DNA of 64,000 nucleotides from JACKEQ01 sp041389565 (GTDB taxonomy: Bacteria > Myxococcota_A > UBA796 > GCA-2862545): assembly GCA_041389565.1 (NCBI GenBank), contig JAWKRP010000002.1:868001-932000 (forward strand), in the 5' to 3' direction. Shown piece after piece: positions 17,352-24,829 of the stretch (the stretch's first letter is position 1; the number at the start of each line of letters is the position of its first letter). The translations under genes were made by a program, and so were the position numbers. Under the pieces are notes generated by a model. It was not told the origin of the DNA and ran no database searches. It worked only from the letters and a program-made list of their open reading frames with translations.

Positions 17352-18302
17352 TCAGAGCTCGCGGAGCCAGTCCACGCCGTCGTGCAGGCGGTCGAGGGGC
17401 GGGCGCTGCATCTCTCCGGGGGCACACACACGAACCCCGCGGACCCCTTCGAGGGTCGCCGGAGCGTCGGTCGCCACGGTCGACAGCTTCGGGAGGTGCG
17501 TGTGCACGGCCGCTTCGAAGGTCGCGCGGTCGGCGGGGTGCACCACGGCGGCCCGCGGGAGGCCCGGCTCCGGGAAGCGTGCGGCAGGGAGGGCGTGAAC
17601 CGACCAGTCCGGCGCGTCGACCGCCTGGCCGAGCACCCGCGCGAGGGCTGCACGGGAGCGGATGCCCGCGCCTTCCATCGGGGCGACGTCACCCCGCGGG
17701 AGGCGCGCCTGGAGCCGCTCCATCGCGTGGGACAGGAGCTCGACGGCATCGGGGAGGGGCGAGAACACGCCGAGTGGCGACATGCAGCCACGGCCATCGT
17801 GGAGCGCCAGATCGAGGGCGACGGCGTCGGCCTGATCGGGATCGGACCACCAGGTGAGGCTGTAGCGATGGCCGAACCCGAGTAGACGCTGGCGCGGACC
17901 GAGCTGGGACCGGATGGCGTCGAGGGTCGCGTCGGAGCCCATCACGACGAGGCAGTCGGCGTCCTGGAGCACGTCGCGGTCGGTCGTGCTGAGGATGGGG
18001 AGGTCGGTGCACGCGGCCACCTCCGCGAACCACGCGGCGTGCGCGCGCGGGGCCTTCAGCGTGACACGACCCCCACGGGCGAGGAGGACCGCGGCCCACT
18101 CGATCGACGCGGTGAACACGGTGGAGGCGCACACGATGACCGTGTGGCCCGGGGCCGGACGGCCGAGGTGCCGGGGCACGTCGTCGAGCGCATCGAGCGC
18201 CGCGTCGAGGGCGACCCGGGCGCCTTCCGGCGACAGCCCCACGTCTGGGGACAGCGCACGAAGGCGGTCTCGCCAGGCCTGGACCTCCGCCCAGCGCTTC
18301 AC
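17352..18302 (-). CDS. LuxC-family acyl reductase (fatty aldehyde-forming)
   Basis: A 316-residue member of the LuxC family, aldehyde-dehydrogenase-like enzymes that reduce an enzyme-bound acyl thioester to an aldehyde with NADPH. The catalytic Cys is C173 in G-R-G-C-M-S-P, the family signature. A nucleotide-binding region with V-V-M-G-S-D (119-124) and G-F-G-H-R (142-146) precedes it. It is shorter than luminous-bacteria LuxC (about 480 residues). The GTG start overlaps the LuxE-like stop by four bases (GTGA). No luxA or luxB luciferase gene is in the window, so the aldehyde is not for light here; the aminotransferase first in this operon is the likely consumer. Confidence 0.85.
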   Translation of the reverse strand: MKRWAEVQAWRDRLRALSPDVGLSPEGARVALDAALDALDDVPRHLGRPAPGHTVIVCASTVFTASIEWAAVLLARGGRVTLKAPRAHAAWFAEVAACTDLPILSTTDRDVLQDADCLVVMGSDATLDAIRSQLGPRQRLLGFGHRYSLTWWSDPDQADAVALDLALHDGRGCMSPLGVFSPLPDAVELLSHAMERLQARLPRGDVAPMEGAGIRSRAALARVLGQAVDAPDWSVHALPAARFPEPGLPRAAVVHPADRATFEAAVHTHLPKLSTVATDAPATLEGVRGVRVCAPGEMQRPPLDRLHDGVDWLREL

Positions 18303-19246
18303 AGGAGGTCCTCGACCGCGAGGGAGCAGCCCCTCGCCGGCGCGTCGGGCAGGCGCCCGTGCAGGGTGACCCGCCCATCGGCGTGGACAACCCCCTCGTC
18401 CAGCGTCTCGACGTGCAGGGTGCCGTCGAGGTTGCACAGGTCGAGGAACCGCAGCTGGCCCGGGACTCCCGGAGGCAGGGCCGCGCCGGTGGTGGGCTCG
18501 ACGGCTGTCACCCGCAGCCACGGCGGTGGCGTGTAGGGCTCGCCATGACGGGCCCAGAGCTGGCTCGACAGCTCGGTCATGCCGTACTCGAGCAGGACCG
18601 GCGCGAGGGCTGCGGCGGCGTCGAGCAGCGCGTCGGCCTCGAGTGCATGCACGCGCCCCTTGAAGCCGCCGGTGACCATGATGCACGAGCCGGAGGGGAG
18701 GGGACGCGGGCTCGCCTGGAGCCAGGCGTCGAGCGCGAAGGCCGTCGCACACACGAACGTCGGCGCGTCGATCGCGGAGAGGGCTTCCAGATCGAGCGTG
18801 TCGGAGATCAGGAAGCGCACGGGCCCCGTGCGGTCGGCGAAATCGCGCACCATGTGCGCGAGGCTCGAGTGCGGGCTGTCGGCCATGAGCCCGAACGTCT
18901 GGGTGGTGCTCGGGAGCCAGCGGGCGGCGTGCGTCCGACAGCCGAGGTCGTACAGCGCGGTGTCGCGCATGCGGTGGATGCCCGGCCGACCCACCGTCGT
19001 GCCCGACGTGTGGAAGGCCTGGTGGGGCTCGTCGGGACGCACGGTTCCCACGTCGAGCTCGCGGAACAGCGCGACGGGCACGGCCGGGATGGCGTCGACC
19101 CGTGTGGCGGGCTCGGCGATCAGGGCCCGGAGCACGGGGTCGTTCGCGTGCTGCCAGGCGTGCACGCGGAGCAGCACGTCGTCGAGCGCGGCGAGGTCGC
19201 CCTGCACGACCTCGCGGATCGCAGCCGACAGGGCTTCGCGGCTCAT
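18299..19246 (-). CDS. LuxE-family acyl-protein synthetase (fatty acid activating)
   Basis: A 315-residue member of the LuxE family (PF04443), relatives of ANL ligases that activate a carboxylic acid with ATP and pass the acyl group to LuxC. The ATP loop is H-T-S-G-T-T-V-G-R-P (79-88) and the later motif Y-G-M-T-E-L-S-S-Q is at 221-229. The C-terminal R-G-C-S-L-A-V-E-D places a Cys (C307) near the end, as the acyl-carrying Cys of luminous LuxE is. The ATG overlaps the aminotransferase stop by four bases (ATGA). With the LuxC-like gene it should form an acid-to-aldehyde reductase complex. Chain length is not readable from sequence. Confidence 0.85.
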   Translation of the reverse strand: MSREALSAAIREVVQGDLAALDDVLLRVHAWQHANDPVLRALIAEPATRVDAIPAVPVALFRELDVGTVRPDEPHQAFHTSGTTVGRPGIHRMRDTALYDLGCRTHAARWLPSTTQTFGLMADSPHSSLAHMVRDFADRTGPVRFLISDTLDLEALSAIDAPTFVCATAFALDAWLQASPRPLPSGSCIMVTGGFKGRVHALEADALLDAAAALAPVLLEYGMTELSSQLWARHGEPYTPPPWLRVTAVEPTTGAALPPGVPGQLRFLDLCNLDGTLHVETLDEGVVHADGRVTLHGRLPDAPARGCSLAVEDLL

Positions 19247-20505
19247 GCGACCTCCGCCAGCGCGTCCACGAACGCGGTGATCTGCGCGTCGGACAGCACC
19301 ATGGGAGGCGTGACGGCGAGCACCTCGGCCTGCATCCCCGCCGGCAGCACGAGGAACCCGCGCTCGAGCAGGTCGCGGGTGACGCGCAGACTGTCCTCGA
19401 GCTCGACGCCCAACATCAGCCCGCGCCCACGCAGGCGGAATCCGCGGCTCTCCAGGGCCTCGCGCAGGAAGTGTCCGCGCTCTCCACACCGAGCGGGCAC
19501 GACGTCCATGCGGTCGAGCACCGCCAGCGCGGCCGCGCAGCCCAGCGGGTGCCCGAGGAACGTCTGGGTGTGCAGGGCTTCACCCCGGGATGCGCCCCAG
19601 GCCGACATCACGGCCTCGGTCCCGAGGGTGGCGGACAGGGGCAGCCCTCCGCCGAGCGCCTTGCCGACGCACAGCAGGTCGGGACCCGGCCCTTCGGTCG
19701 TGCCGGCCCACAGCGTGCCCGTGCGCCCGAGCCCGCACTGGATCTCGTCATGGGCGATCAGCGCGCCGGCTTCATGCGCTAGCACGGCCAGCCCCGCGAG
19801 CCAGCCGTCGGGGGCGGGCCGCATGCCGCCGCGACCCTGCACGGGCTCGACCAGCACGAGCCCGATGTCGCCCCCGGCCAACGCCGCGCGGACATCCCCG
19901 AGCGGGCAGCCGTACGGGAGATGGCGCACGTCGGGGTGGGTGATGGCCGCGAACGGCTCGCTGAACGCGGCCTTGTAGCCCTGGAGCGGCACGGTCCCGA
20001 GCGACAGGCCGTGGTATCCGCCCGCGAACCCGAGCACGCCCGTGCGTCCGGTCGCGAGCAGGGCCGTCTTCACGGCGCCATCGACGGCATCCGCGCCCGA
20101 CAGGCCCAGGATCGCGTGCGTGATGGAGGGTGGGGCGAGCGCGGTGAGCCGGTCGAGCAGCGCAATCCTCGCTTCGTCCGGGAAGGCGTCGCCCATGGCG
20201 TGCAGCAGGCGCCCGGACTGGCGGTGGACGGCCGCGACCACCTCCGGATCCCGGTGCCCCACGAGCGCGACCCCGAACCCGCTGGTGAGGTCGACGTAGC
20301 GGTTGCCGTCGGCGTCCCACACGTTCGCGCCCAGCGCTTCGCTCCACACGATGGGGTCGCTGCTGCTGGCCCCGAGAGCGGCCGCACGACGGGCCCTCCG
20401 CGCGGTGATGGCGGGGCATTCGTTCCGTGCCAGTCGGTCGATCAGCGCTTCGGAGCGCGGGCCGGGGATCGGGCTGACGATGTGCGGGAGGTCGTGTCCG
20501 GACAT
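19243..20505 (-). CDS. class III PLP-dependent aminotransferase
   Basis: A 420-residue fold-type I aminotransferase of class III (the GABA/ornithine/DAPA group). The PLP lysine is K282 in C-V-G-K-A-L-G-G-G, preceded by A-H-D-E-I-Q at 251-256, where D253 holds the pyridine nitrogen. Other family marks are G-F-G-V-A-L-V-G-H (76-84) and Q-T-F-L-G-H-P (314-320). Class III members commonly act on terminal amines and aldehydes. It is the first gene of an operon in which each gene overlaps the next by four bases, followed by LuxE- and LuxC-like genes, so amination of a LuxC-made aldehyde is the obvious hypothesis. ATG 20503-20505 is preferred; a GTG at 20535 would add ten residues. Confidence 0.88.
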   Translation of the reverse strand: MSGHDLPHIVSPIPGPRSEALIDRLARNECPAITARRARRAAALGASSSDPIVWSEALGANVWDADGNRYVDLTSGFGVALVGHRDPEVVAAVHRQSGRLLHAMGDAFPDEARIALLDRLTALAPPSITHAILGLSGADAVDGAVKTALLATGRTGVLGFAGGYHGLSLGTVPLQGYKAAFSEPFAAITHPDVRHLPYGCPLGDVRAALAGGDIGLVLVEPVQGRGGMRPAPDGWLAGLAVLAHEAGALIAHDEIQCGLGRTGTLWAGTTEGPGPDLLCVGKALGGGLPLSATLGTEAVMSAWGASRGEALHTQTFLGHPLGCAAALAVLDRMDVVPARCGERGHFLREALESRGFRLRGRGLMLGVELEDSLRVTRDLLERGFLVLPAGMQAEVLAVTPPMVLSDAQITAFVDALAEVA

Positions 20506-20605
20506 TTCGCTCTGTGTCCCATTAATGCGTCCCACGCCACGGTCCCGGGACCGGCGGGTCGCTCACATGCGGGCTTCGTCCGATGGAATCGAAACGGCCC
20601 GACTC

Positions 20606-20635
20606 TTGACGGACGGTTCGGGCGCAGGGGATGAT
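20606..20635 (+). promoter_or_regulatory. candidate promoter for the HNH endonuclease gene
   Basis: TTGACG at 20606-20611 and GATGAT at 20630-20635, 18 bases apart, fit a sigma-70 promoter and point to the HNH gene about 95 bases downstream. The 226-base gap also carries the promoter of the divergent aminotransferase operon, which I could not place. Confidence 0.35.
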
Positions 20636-20731
20636 CGTCGCGGATCGCCGGGTTCTCGATGCGTGACGGGTCTTGACCATCTGGAGTTGCCATCGGGCAT
20701 CCGGTGGTGCACGTTTGTGACAGGAGCTCGC

Positions 20732-21256
20732 ATGACTCTCGATGGACTCCGCACCCTGGTCCTCGATGCAGCGTATCGCCCCATGCACGCCGTGCGGTGG
20801 CAGCGGGCCATGGTGCTCGAGATCCTCGATCGGGTCGACGTGCTCGAGTACTACGACCACGTCGTGAGGTCCGCGCAGGACGTGTTCCAGCTCCCGGCCG
20901 TCGTGCGGCACCGGGGCTACGTGCGGCGCGGCCCCCGTCAGGTGGCGCTCACCCGGCGGAACCTGCTCGCGCGCGACAACAACCGCTGTCAGTACTGCGG
21001 GAAGGGCTTCGCGATGACGGAGCTCACGGTCGACCACGTGCAGCCGCGGTCCCGCGGGGGGGCGAGCACCTGGGAGAACCTCGTGACGGCCTGCGCGCCG
21101 TGCAACCGCGGCAAGGGCGACCGCACGCCCGACGAAGCGAAGATGCCGCTGCTGTCGGTCCCGAAGCGCCCCACCGTGATCGCGGTCGGCCGGCACGGGC
21201 TGTTCCGCGGGGATCTCCCCGACGAGTGGTCGCTGTACCTGCCTGCGGGCGTCTGA
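20732..21256 (+). CDS. HNH endonuclease family protein
   Basis: A 174-residue protein with a complete HNH domain at residues about 84-130: C86-x-x-C89 and C121-x-x-C124 hold a structural zinc, D101-H102 begin the motif, and N116 and the C-x-x-C-N-R-G-K end it. The first 80 residues are a basic helical region seen in the widespread stand-alone HNH family. The start ATG has AGGAG five bases upstream. These proteins are usually housekeeping orphans of unknown role, not restriction enzymes or homing nucleases; no intron, intein or methylase is adjacent here. It converges on mpl with ten bases between. Confidence 0.88.
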   Translation: MTLDGLRTLVLDAAYRPMHAVRWQRAMVLEILDRVDVLEYYDHVVRSAQDVFQLPAVVRHRGYVRRGPRQVALTRRNLLARDNNRCQYCGKGFAMTELTVDHVQPRSRGGASTWENLVTACAPCNRGKGDRTPDEAKMPLLSVPKRPTVIAVGRHGLFRGDLPDEWSLYLPAGV

Positions 21257-21266
21257 CGCGCGGATC

Positions 21267-22700
21267 TCAGGCGAAGCGGTCTTCGAGCAGGGCCAGGAGG
21301 CGCTTGTGCACGCCGCCGAACGCGCCGTTGCTGAAGATCGCGACGACATCGCGGGGGTGGGCGCCGAGCGCGATGGTGCGCGCGATCTGCTCCGGCTCGT
21401 CGAGCACCAGCGCGTCGACGCCGCGTGCCGCGAGGTCGTTCACGAGGCGGTCGCTGTCGAAGCGCTGATCCTCGGGGATGCCCGAGGTGTCGAACGGACG
21501 CGCGATCAGCACGCGGTCGGCGCCGTCGAACGACTCGGCGTACGCGGACTGGAAGACGTTGCGGCGGGAGGTCGCCGAGCGGGGTTCCCAGGCGACCCAC
21601 AGACGCCGGGTGCCGAACCGCTGGCGGAGCGCCTGGATCGTGCTGAGCACGGCCGTGGGGTGGTGGGCGAAGTCGTCGATCACCGTGACCCCTCCGGGCT
21701 CGCCGAGGACCTCCTGTCGCCGCTTGATCCCGGCGAACGTCGCGAAGCCCTGGGTCAGCTCGGCGGGGGTGGCGCCCGCGCGGATGGCCGCGGCCGCAGC
21801 GGCGACCTGGTTGTACAGGTTGTGCTCGCCCACGAGCGAGGACGTGTACGTCCCGACCACTTCGCCCGCGCGCAGCACGCTGAACGTCATCGTGCCGGTG
21901 TCGGTGTCGGTGGACTCGACGCGACCGTCCCACTCCTGACCCGGACCGTAGCGCCACACGTCGCAGGTGGCCTCGCTGGCGACGCTCCGAGCGCCCTCGT
22001 CGTCCCAGCGCACGATCAGACACCCGTTCGCCGGCATGATGGCGACGAGCTTCCGGAAGCTCTGCTTCACGTGCTCGAGGTCGGTGTAGATGTCGGCGTG
22101 GTCGAACTCGACCGACGTGAGGATCGCGGTGACCGGGCGGTAGTGTAGGAACTTCGGGCCCTTGTCGAAGAACGCGGTGTCGTACTCGTCGCCTTCGATC
22201 ACGAAGTGGGTGCCGCCCCCGGTGCGGGCCGTGCGGTCGAAGTTCTTCGCGATCCCGCCGATGAGGAAGCCCGGGTTCTTCCCTGCGCACTCGAGCAGCC
22301 AGGCCGTGATCGAGGTGGTGGTGGTCTTCCCGTGCGTGCCCGCGACCACGACGTTGTGGGCGTCGTGCAGGAAGAGGTGGCCGAGCAGCTCGGGGAACGA
22401 GCAGTACGGGATGTCGCTCTCGAGCAGGGCCTGGGCCTCCTCGTACACCGCGCGCACGACGTTCCCGACCACCACGAGATCGGGCCGGTGGTCGAGGTTC
22501 TTCGCGACGAAGCCCTCCATCACGGGGATTCCGAGGCCCTCGAGGTACGTCGACATGGGCGGGTACACGGCCTTGTCGGAGCCGCTCACGGTGTAGCCGG
22601 CGTCGGCGAGCATGCCCGCGAGCGCACCCATGGCGGTGCCGCAGATGCCCATGATGTGGATGGACTGGAGCGAGGACGGGAGGTGGTCGATGTGGGGCAC
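21267..22700 (-). CDS. mpl: UDP-N-acetylmuramate:tripeptide ligase
   Basis: A 477-residue Mur-ligase family enzyme that joins recycled L-Ala-gamma-D-Glu-meso-DAP to UDP-MurNAc in peptidoglycan recycling. The N-terminal H-I-M-G-I-C-G-T-A-M-G (residues 15-25) is the Mpl form rather than the G-I-G-G-x-G-M of MurC. The ATP loop is G-T-H-G-K-T-T-T (121-128), and the substrate/metal segment E-G-D-E-Y-D-T-A-F-F-D and the D-D-F-A-H-H-P-T motif follow. Length fits Mpl. GTG start. It implies that the organism uses meso-DAP in its wall. The glycosyltransferase gene lies 14 bases upstream on the same strand and is probably co-transcribed. Confidence 0.92.
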   Translation of the reverse strand: MPHIDHLPSSLQSIHIMGICGTAMGALAGMLADAGYTVSGSDKAVYPPMSTYLEGLGIPVMEGFVAKNLDHRPDLVVVGNVVRAVYEEAQALLESDIPYCSFPELLGHLFLHDAHNVVVAGTHGKTTTTSITAWLLECAGKNPGFLIGGIAKNFDRTARTGGGTHFVIEGDEYDTAFFDKGPKFLHYRPVTAILTSVEFDHADIYTDLEHVKQSFRKLVAIMPANGCLIVRWDDEGARSVASEATCDVWRYGPGQEWDGRVESTDTDTGTMTFSVLRAGEVVGTYTSSLVGEHNLYNQVAAAAAAIRAGATPAELTQGFATFAGIKRRQEVLGEPGGVTVIDDFAHHPTAVLSTIQALRQRFGTRRLWVAWEPRSATSRRNVFQSAYAESFDGADRVLIARPFDTSGIPEDQRFDSDRLVNDLAARGVDALVLDEPEQIARTIALGAHPRDVVAIFSNGAFGGVHKRLLALLEDRFA

Positions 22701-22714
22701 GGTGGGGGCTCCGT

Positions 22715-23386
22715 TCAGCGGTAGCGCGCGACGGCCTGGAGGATGCGGATGCCAGCGCGGATGGACCCCGCCAGACTACCGCTGATCTTGCTCCGGCCGG
22801 CCCGTCGCTTGCGGTAGGGCAGGGGGATCTCGAGCACTCGTAGATGGTGGTGCACGGCCTTCATCTGCATCTCCACGTTCCAGCCCCAGGTGGGGTCTTC
22901 CATGTGGAGCGCTTCGAGGCAGTCCCACCGGATGGCGCGGAACGGCCCCATGTCGCGGTACCGGGTGCCGGTCGTGGCGTGGATCAGCGCGGTGGCGAGG
23001 CCGTTCCCGAACACCTGCACCGCGGTGAGCGCGTGCGGCTCGGCGGTGAGCGTGCGGTCGATCTGTACGAGGTCGGCCTGGCCCCGCGCGATCGGATCGA
23101 CGAGATCCCACAGCCGGGTGGGGTCGTCGGCATGGTCGCCGTCGAGGATCACGAGCACGTCGGGCGGATCCGGACGGAGGTGCGCCATCCCCGTGAGCAC
23201 GGCGGTCCCGTAGCCGCGCCGGGGCTCCACGAGCACCTCCGCACCCAGGCCACGCGCGACCTCGGCCGTGCCGTCGTCGGACCCGTTGTCGACCACGATC
23301 ACGCGCACGTCGCCCGGCACGTCGCGCAGAACGGACGGGAGCGAGCCCGCTTCGTTCAGTGCGGGGATGACGACGGCGACCTTCAT
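22715..23386 (-). CDS. family 2 glycosyltransferase
   Basis: A 223-residue GT-A fold enzyme of the dolichyl-phosphate mannose/glucose synthase type. It shows V-V-I-P-A-L-N-E (5-12), V-V-D-N-G-S-D-D-G-T (35-44), the metal-binding D-x-D region in I-L-D-G-D-H-A-D-D, and a catalytic region D-P-T-W-G-W-N-V-E-M-Q. There is no membrane segment, so it is a soluble or peripheral enzyme making a polyprenyl-phosphate sugar or a similar donor. It ends with a basic R-K-R-R-A-G-R-S-K-I-S segment, common in this subfamily. It precedes mpl on the same strand. The sugar is not readable from the sequence. Confidence 0.85.
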   Translation of the reverse strand: MKVAVVIPALNEAGSLPSVLRDVPGDVRVIVVDNGSDDGTAEVARGLGAEVLVEPRRGYGTAVLTGMAHLRPDPPDVLVILDGDHADDPTRLWDLVDPIARGQADLVQIDRTLTAEPHALTAVQVFGNGLATALIHATTGTRYRDMGPFRAIRWDCLEALHMEDPTWGWNVEMQMKAVHHHLRVLEIPLPYRKRRAGRSKISGSLAGSIRAGIRILQAVARYR

Positions 23387-23456
23387 GGATGGGTTCCTGC
23401 CTGCGAGGCATTATCTGGATCGTGCGACGCGCACCGGCGTCGATCGTGAGGAAGCC

Positions 23457-23903
23457 TTGTCTCCGTGCACCCTCCTGCTCGCCTGGTTGGGGTCCTCCGC
23501 GGCCCTCGCCAACCCGTATGCAGGCTCCCCCGGGCTCCCGTCGGGCGATGTCCCCGAAGCCCAGCCCTTCCAGTGGACCGTTCCGAAGCTCGCGTCCGGA
23601 GAGATCGAGCTCGCGCTCCACGTCCCCGAGGGGTTCGCGGTGTACCGCGACTACGTGGTCGTCCGTGCAGCCGAAGGTCCCGTCACGCTCGGAGAGCCGG
23701 TGCTCCCGGAGGCCCGCCTGGCGGTCGACCCGAGCAACCCGGAGGAGTGGCGTGCGCTGTACGACCACGACATCGTGGTGAAGGTGCCGCTGAAGGGCAC
23801 GGGCACCCTCGTGCTGGAGCTCGAGCACCAGGGGTGCCGCAAGGGCCTGTGCTGGCCGATCACGACCGAGAAGCACGAAGTCACGGTGGTGTCCGGTGGT
23901 TGA
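23457..23903 (+). CDS. periplasmic DsbD alpha-domain-like protein
   Basis: A 148-residue exported protein made of a signal peptide (cleavage near A-L-A / N-P-Y, residue 17) and one domain resembling the N-terminal immunoglobulin-like domain of DsbD (PF11412): F-x-V-Y-R-D-Y, then near the end H-Q-G-C-R-K-G-L-C-W-P with two Cys four residues apart. In DsbD this pair passes electrons to periplasmic thiol enzymes. The membrane and thioredoxin-like parts of DsbD are absent, so it needs another partner. The TTG start is chosen because it places the signal peptide at the N-terminus and has GAGGAA just upstream. It overlaps the hslO start by eight bases. Confidence 0.7.
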   Translation: MSPCTLLLAWLGSSAALANPYAGSPGLPSGDVPEAQPFQWTVPKLASGEIELALHVPEGFAVYRDYVVVRAAEGPVTLGEPVLPEARLAVDPSNPEEWRALYDHDIVVKVPLKGTGTLVLELEHQGCRKGLCWPITTEKHEVTVVSGG

Positions 23904-24828
23904 TGGAACCCTGGTCCGGGCGGTGGTGGCCGACGGCTCGGCTCGTGCGCTCCGCGTCGACGTGACGGCCATCGCGGAGCATGGCGCCGATCTGCACGGT
24001 CTGCGTGGGGCGGCGCGAGAGCTGTTCGTCGAAGGGGTCGTGTGTGCGGCCCTGTTGGCGGCCTACCTCGACGAAGCCGAGCGCCTCACGATGCAGGTGC
24101 AGGCGAGCGAGCCCCGGTTCGCGTTCACGGCCGACGTGGCGGCCGACGGTGCGGTTCGTGCCCGGCTCACGCCCACGGATGCGCGCGGAGCCGACCGGAT
24201 CCTGGGCGTGATGCTCGTCCAGAAGAGCGTGGTGGGCCGCGAGGTCTACCGCGGTGCGACGGCCGTGGAGCACCCGTCGTTCGCCGAGATGCTGCACGAG
24301 CACCTCCAGAGCTCGTCGCAGACGTCCGCGAGGATCCGCGTCGAAGGCGGGATCGGTGCCTTCGTCGAGCACCTCCCCGAGGAGCCCGCCGTGTTCGTCC
24401 TCGACCTCGATGGAGGCCCTGGAGACGCCCCGGACGCGTGGTCTGCGGCCTCCGACGACTCTGGTGCCGTCCCTGCGAGCTCTCGGGACTCTGGTGCCGT
24501 CCCTGCGAGCTCTCGGGACTCTGGTGCCGACGACGAGGCGGGCGGGCCGTTCGCGGCCGCCCTGCTCGCGTCCCTCGATGCGCTCGCAGGCGAGGTGGTG
24601 AACGGGCTCGAGGGCGAGACCCAGGCGCTGCGCTGGGAGTGCACCTGCTCCGACGCCCGCGTGCTGTCGATGCTGCAGGGGCTCGGTGAGGCCGAGCTGC
24701 AGTCGATGATCGACGAAGACCACGGGGCCGTCGTGACGTGCAACTTCTGCACCCGCACGGTCACGCTCTCGGAAGATCAGCTCCGCTCGCTGCTCCCGGA
24801 GCCCGAAGCTCCCGAGGATCTGAACTGA
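23896..24828 (+). CDS. hslO: redox-regulated chaperone Hsp33
   Basis: A 310-residue Hsp33, the chaperone that unfolds and becomes active when its zinc-bound thiols are oxidised. The redox switch is complete: C249-x-C251 and C282-x-x-C285. The N-terminal substrate-binding fold is present over residues 1-180 and 213-245. Residues 188-210 are an insertion made of two and a half copies of a ten-residue unit, D-S-G-A-V-P-A-S-S-R, encoded by a 30-base tandem repeat, placed in what should be the flexible linker. The GTG start overlaps the DsbD-alpha-like gene by eight bases; pairing a thiol-oxidation sensor with a thiol-transfer domain suggests a shared response to oxidants. Confidence 0.9.
   Translation: MVDGTLVRAVVADGSARALRVDVTAIAEHGADLHGLRGAARELFVEGVVCAALLAAYLDEAERLTMQVQASEPRFAFTADVAADGAVRARLTPTDARGADRILGVMLVQKSVVGREVYRGATAVEHPSFAEMLHEHLQSSSQTSARIRVEGGIGAFVEHLPEEPAVFVLDLDGGPGDAPDAWSAASDDSGAVPASSRDSGAVPASSRDSGADDEAGGPFAAALLASLDALAGEVVNGLEGETQALRWECTCSDARVLSMLQGLGEAELQSMIDEDHGAVVTCNFCTRTVTLSEDQLRSLLPEPEAPEDLN
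24457..24529 (+). repeat. 30-base tandem repeat inside hslO
   Basis: Two full copies (24457-24486 and 24487-24516) and 13 bases of a third of a unit starting GACTCTGGTGCCGTCCC. The two copies are identical. The unit is in frame. It matches at about 24 of 30 positions a unit in the TPR gene at 30368-30397. Confidence 0.85.
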
Positions 24829-24829
24829 G

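Noticed and set aside
17352..19246. Bioluminescence (lux) operon
   Set aside because: LuxC- and LuxE-like genes are present, but no luciferase alpha or beta, LuxD or flavin reductase is adjacent. The operon starts with an aminotransferase.
20732..21256. HNH nuclease as part of a restriction, homing or defence system
   Set aside because: It is the common stand-alone HNH type; no methylase, helicase, intron or intein is adjacent.
21267..22700. MurC instead of Mpl
   Set aside because: The N-terminal glycine motif and length are those of Mpl, and no division or wall gene cluster surrounds it.
24457..24529. 30-base repeats resembling a CRISPR array
   Set aside because: The copies are directly adjacent without spacers, are in frame inside hslO, and no cas gene is in the window.
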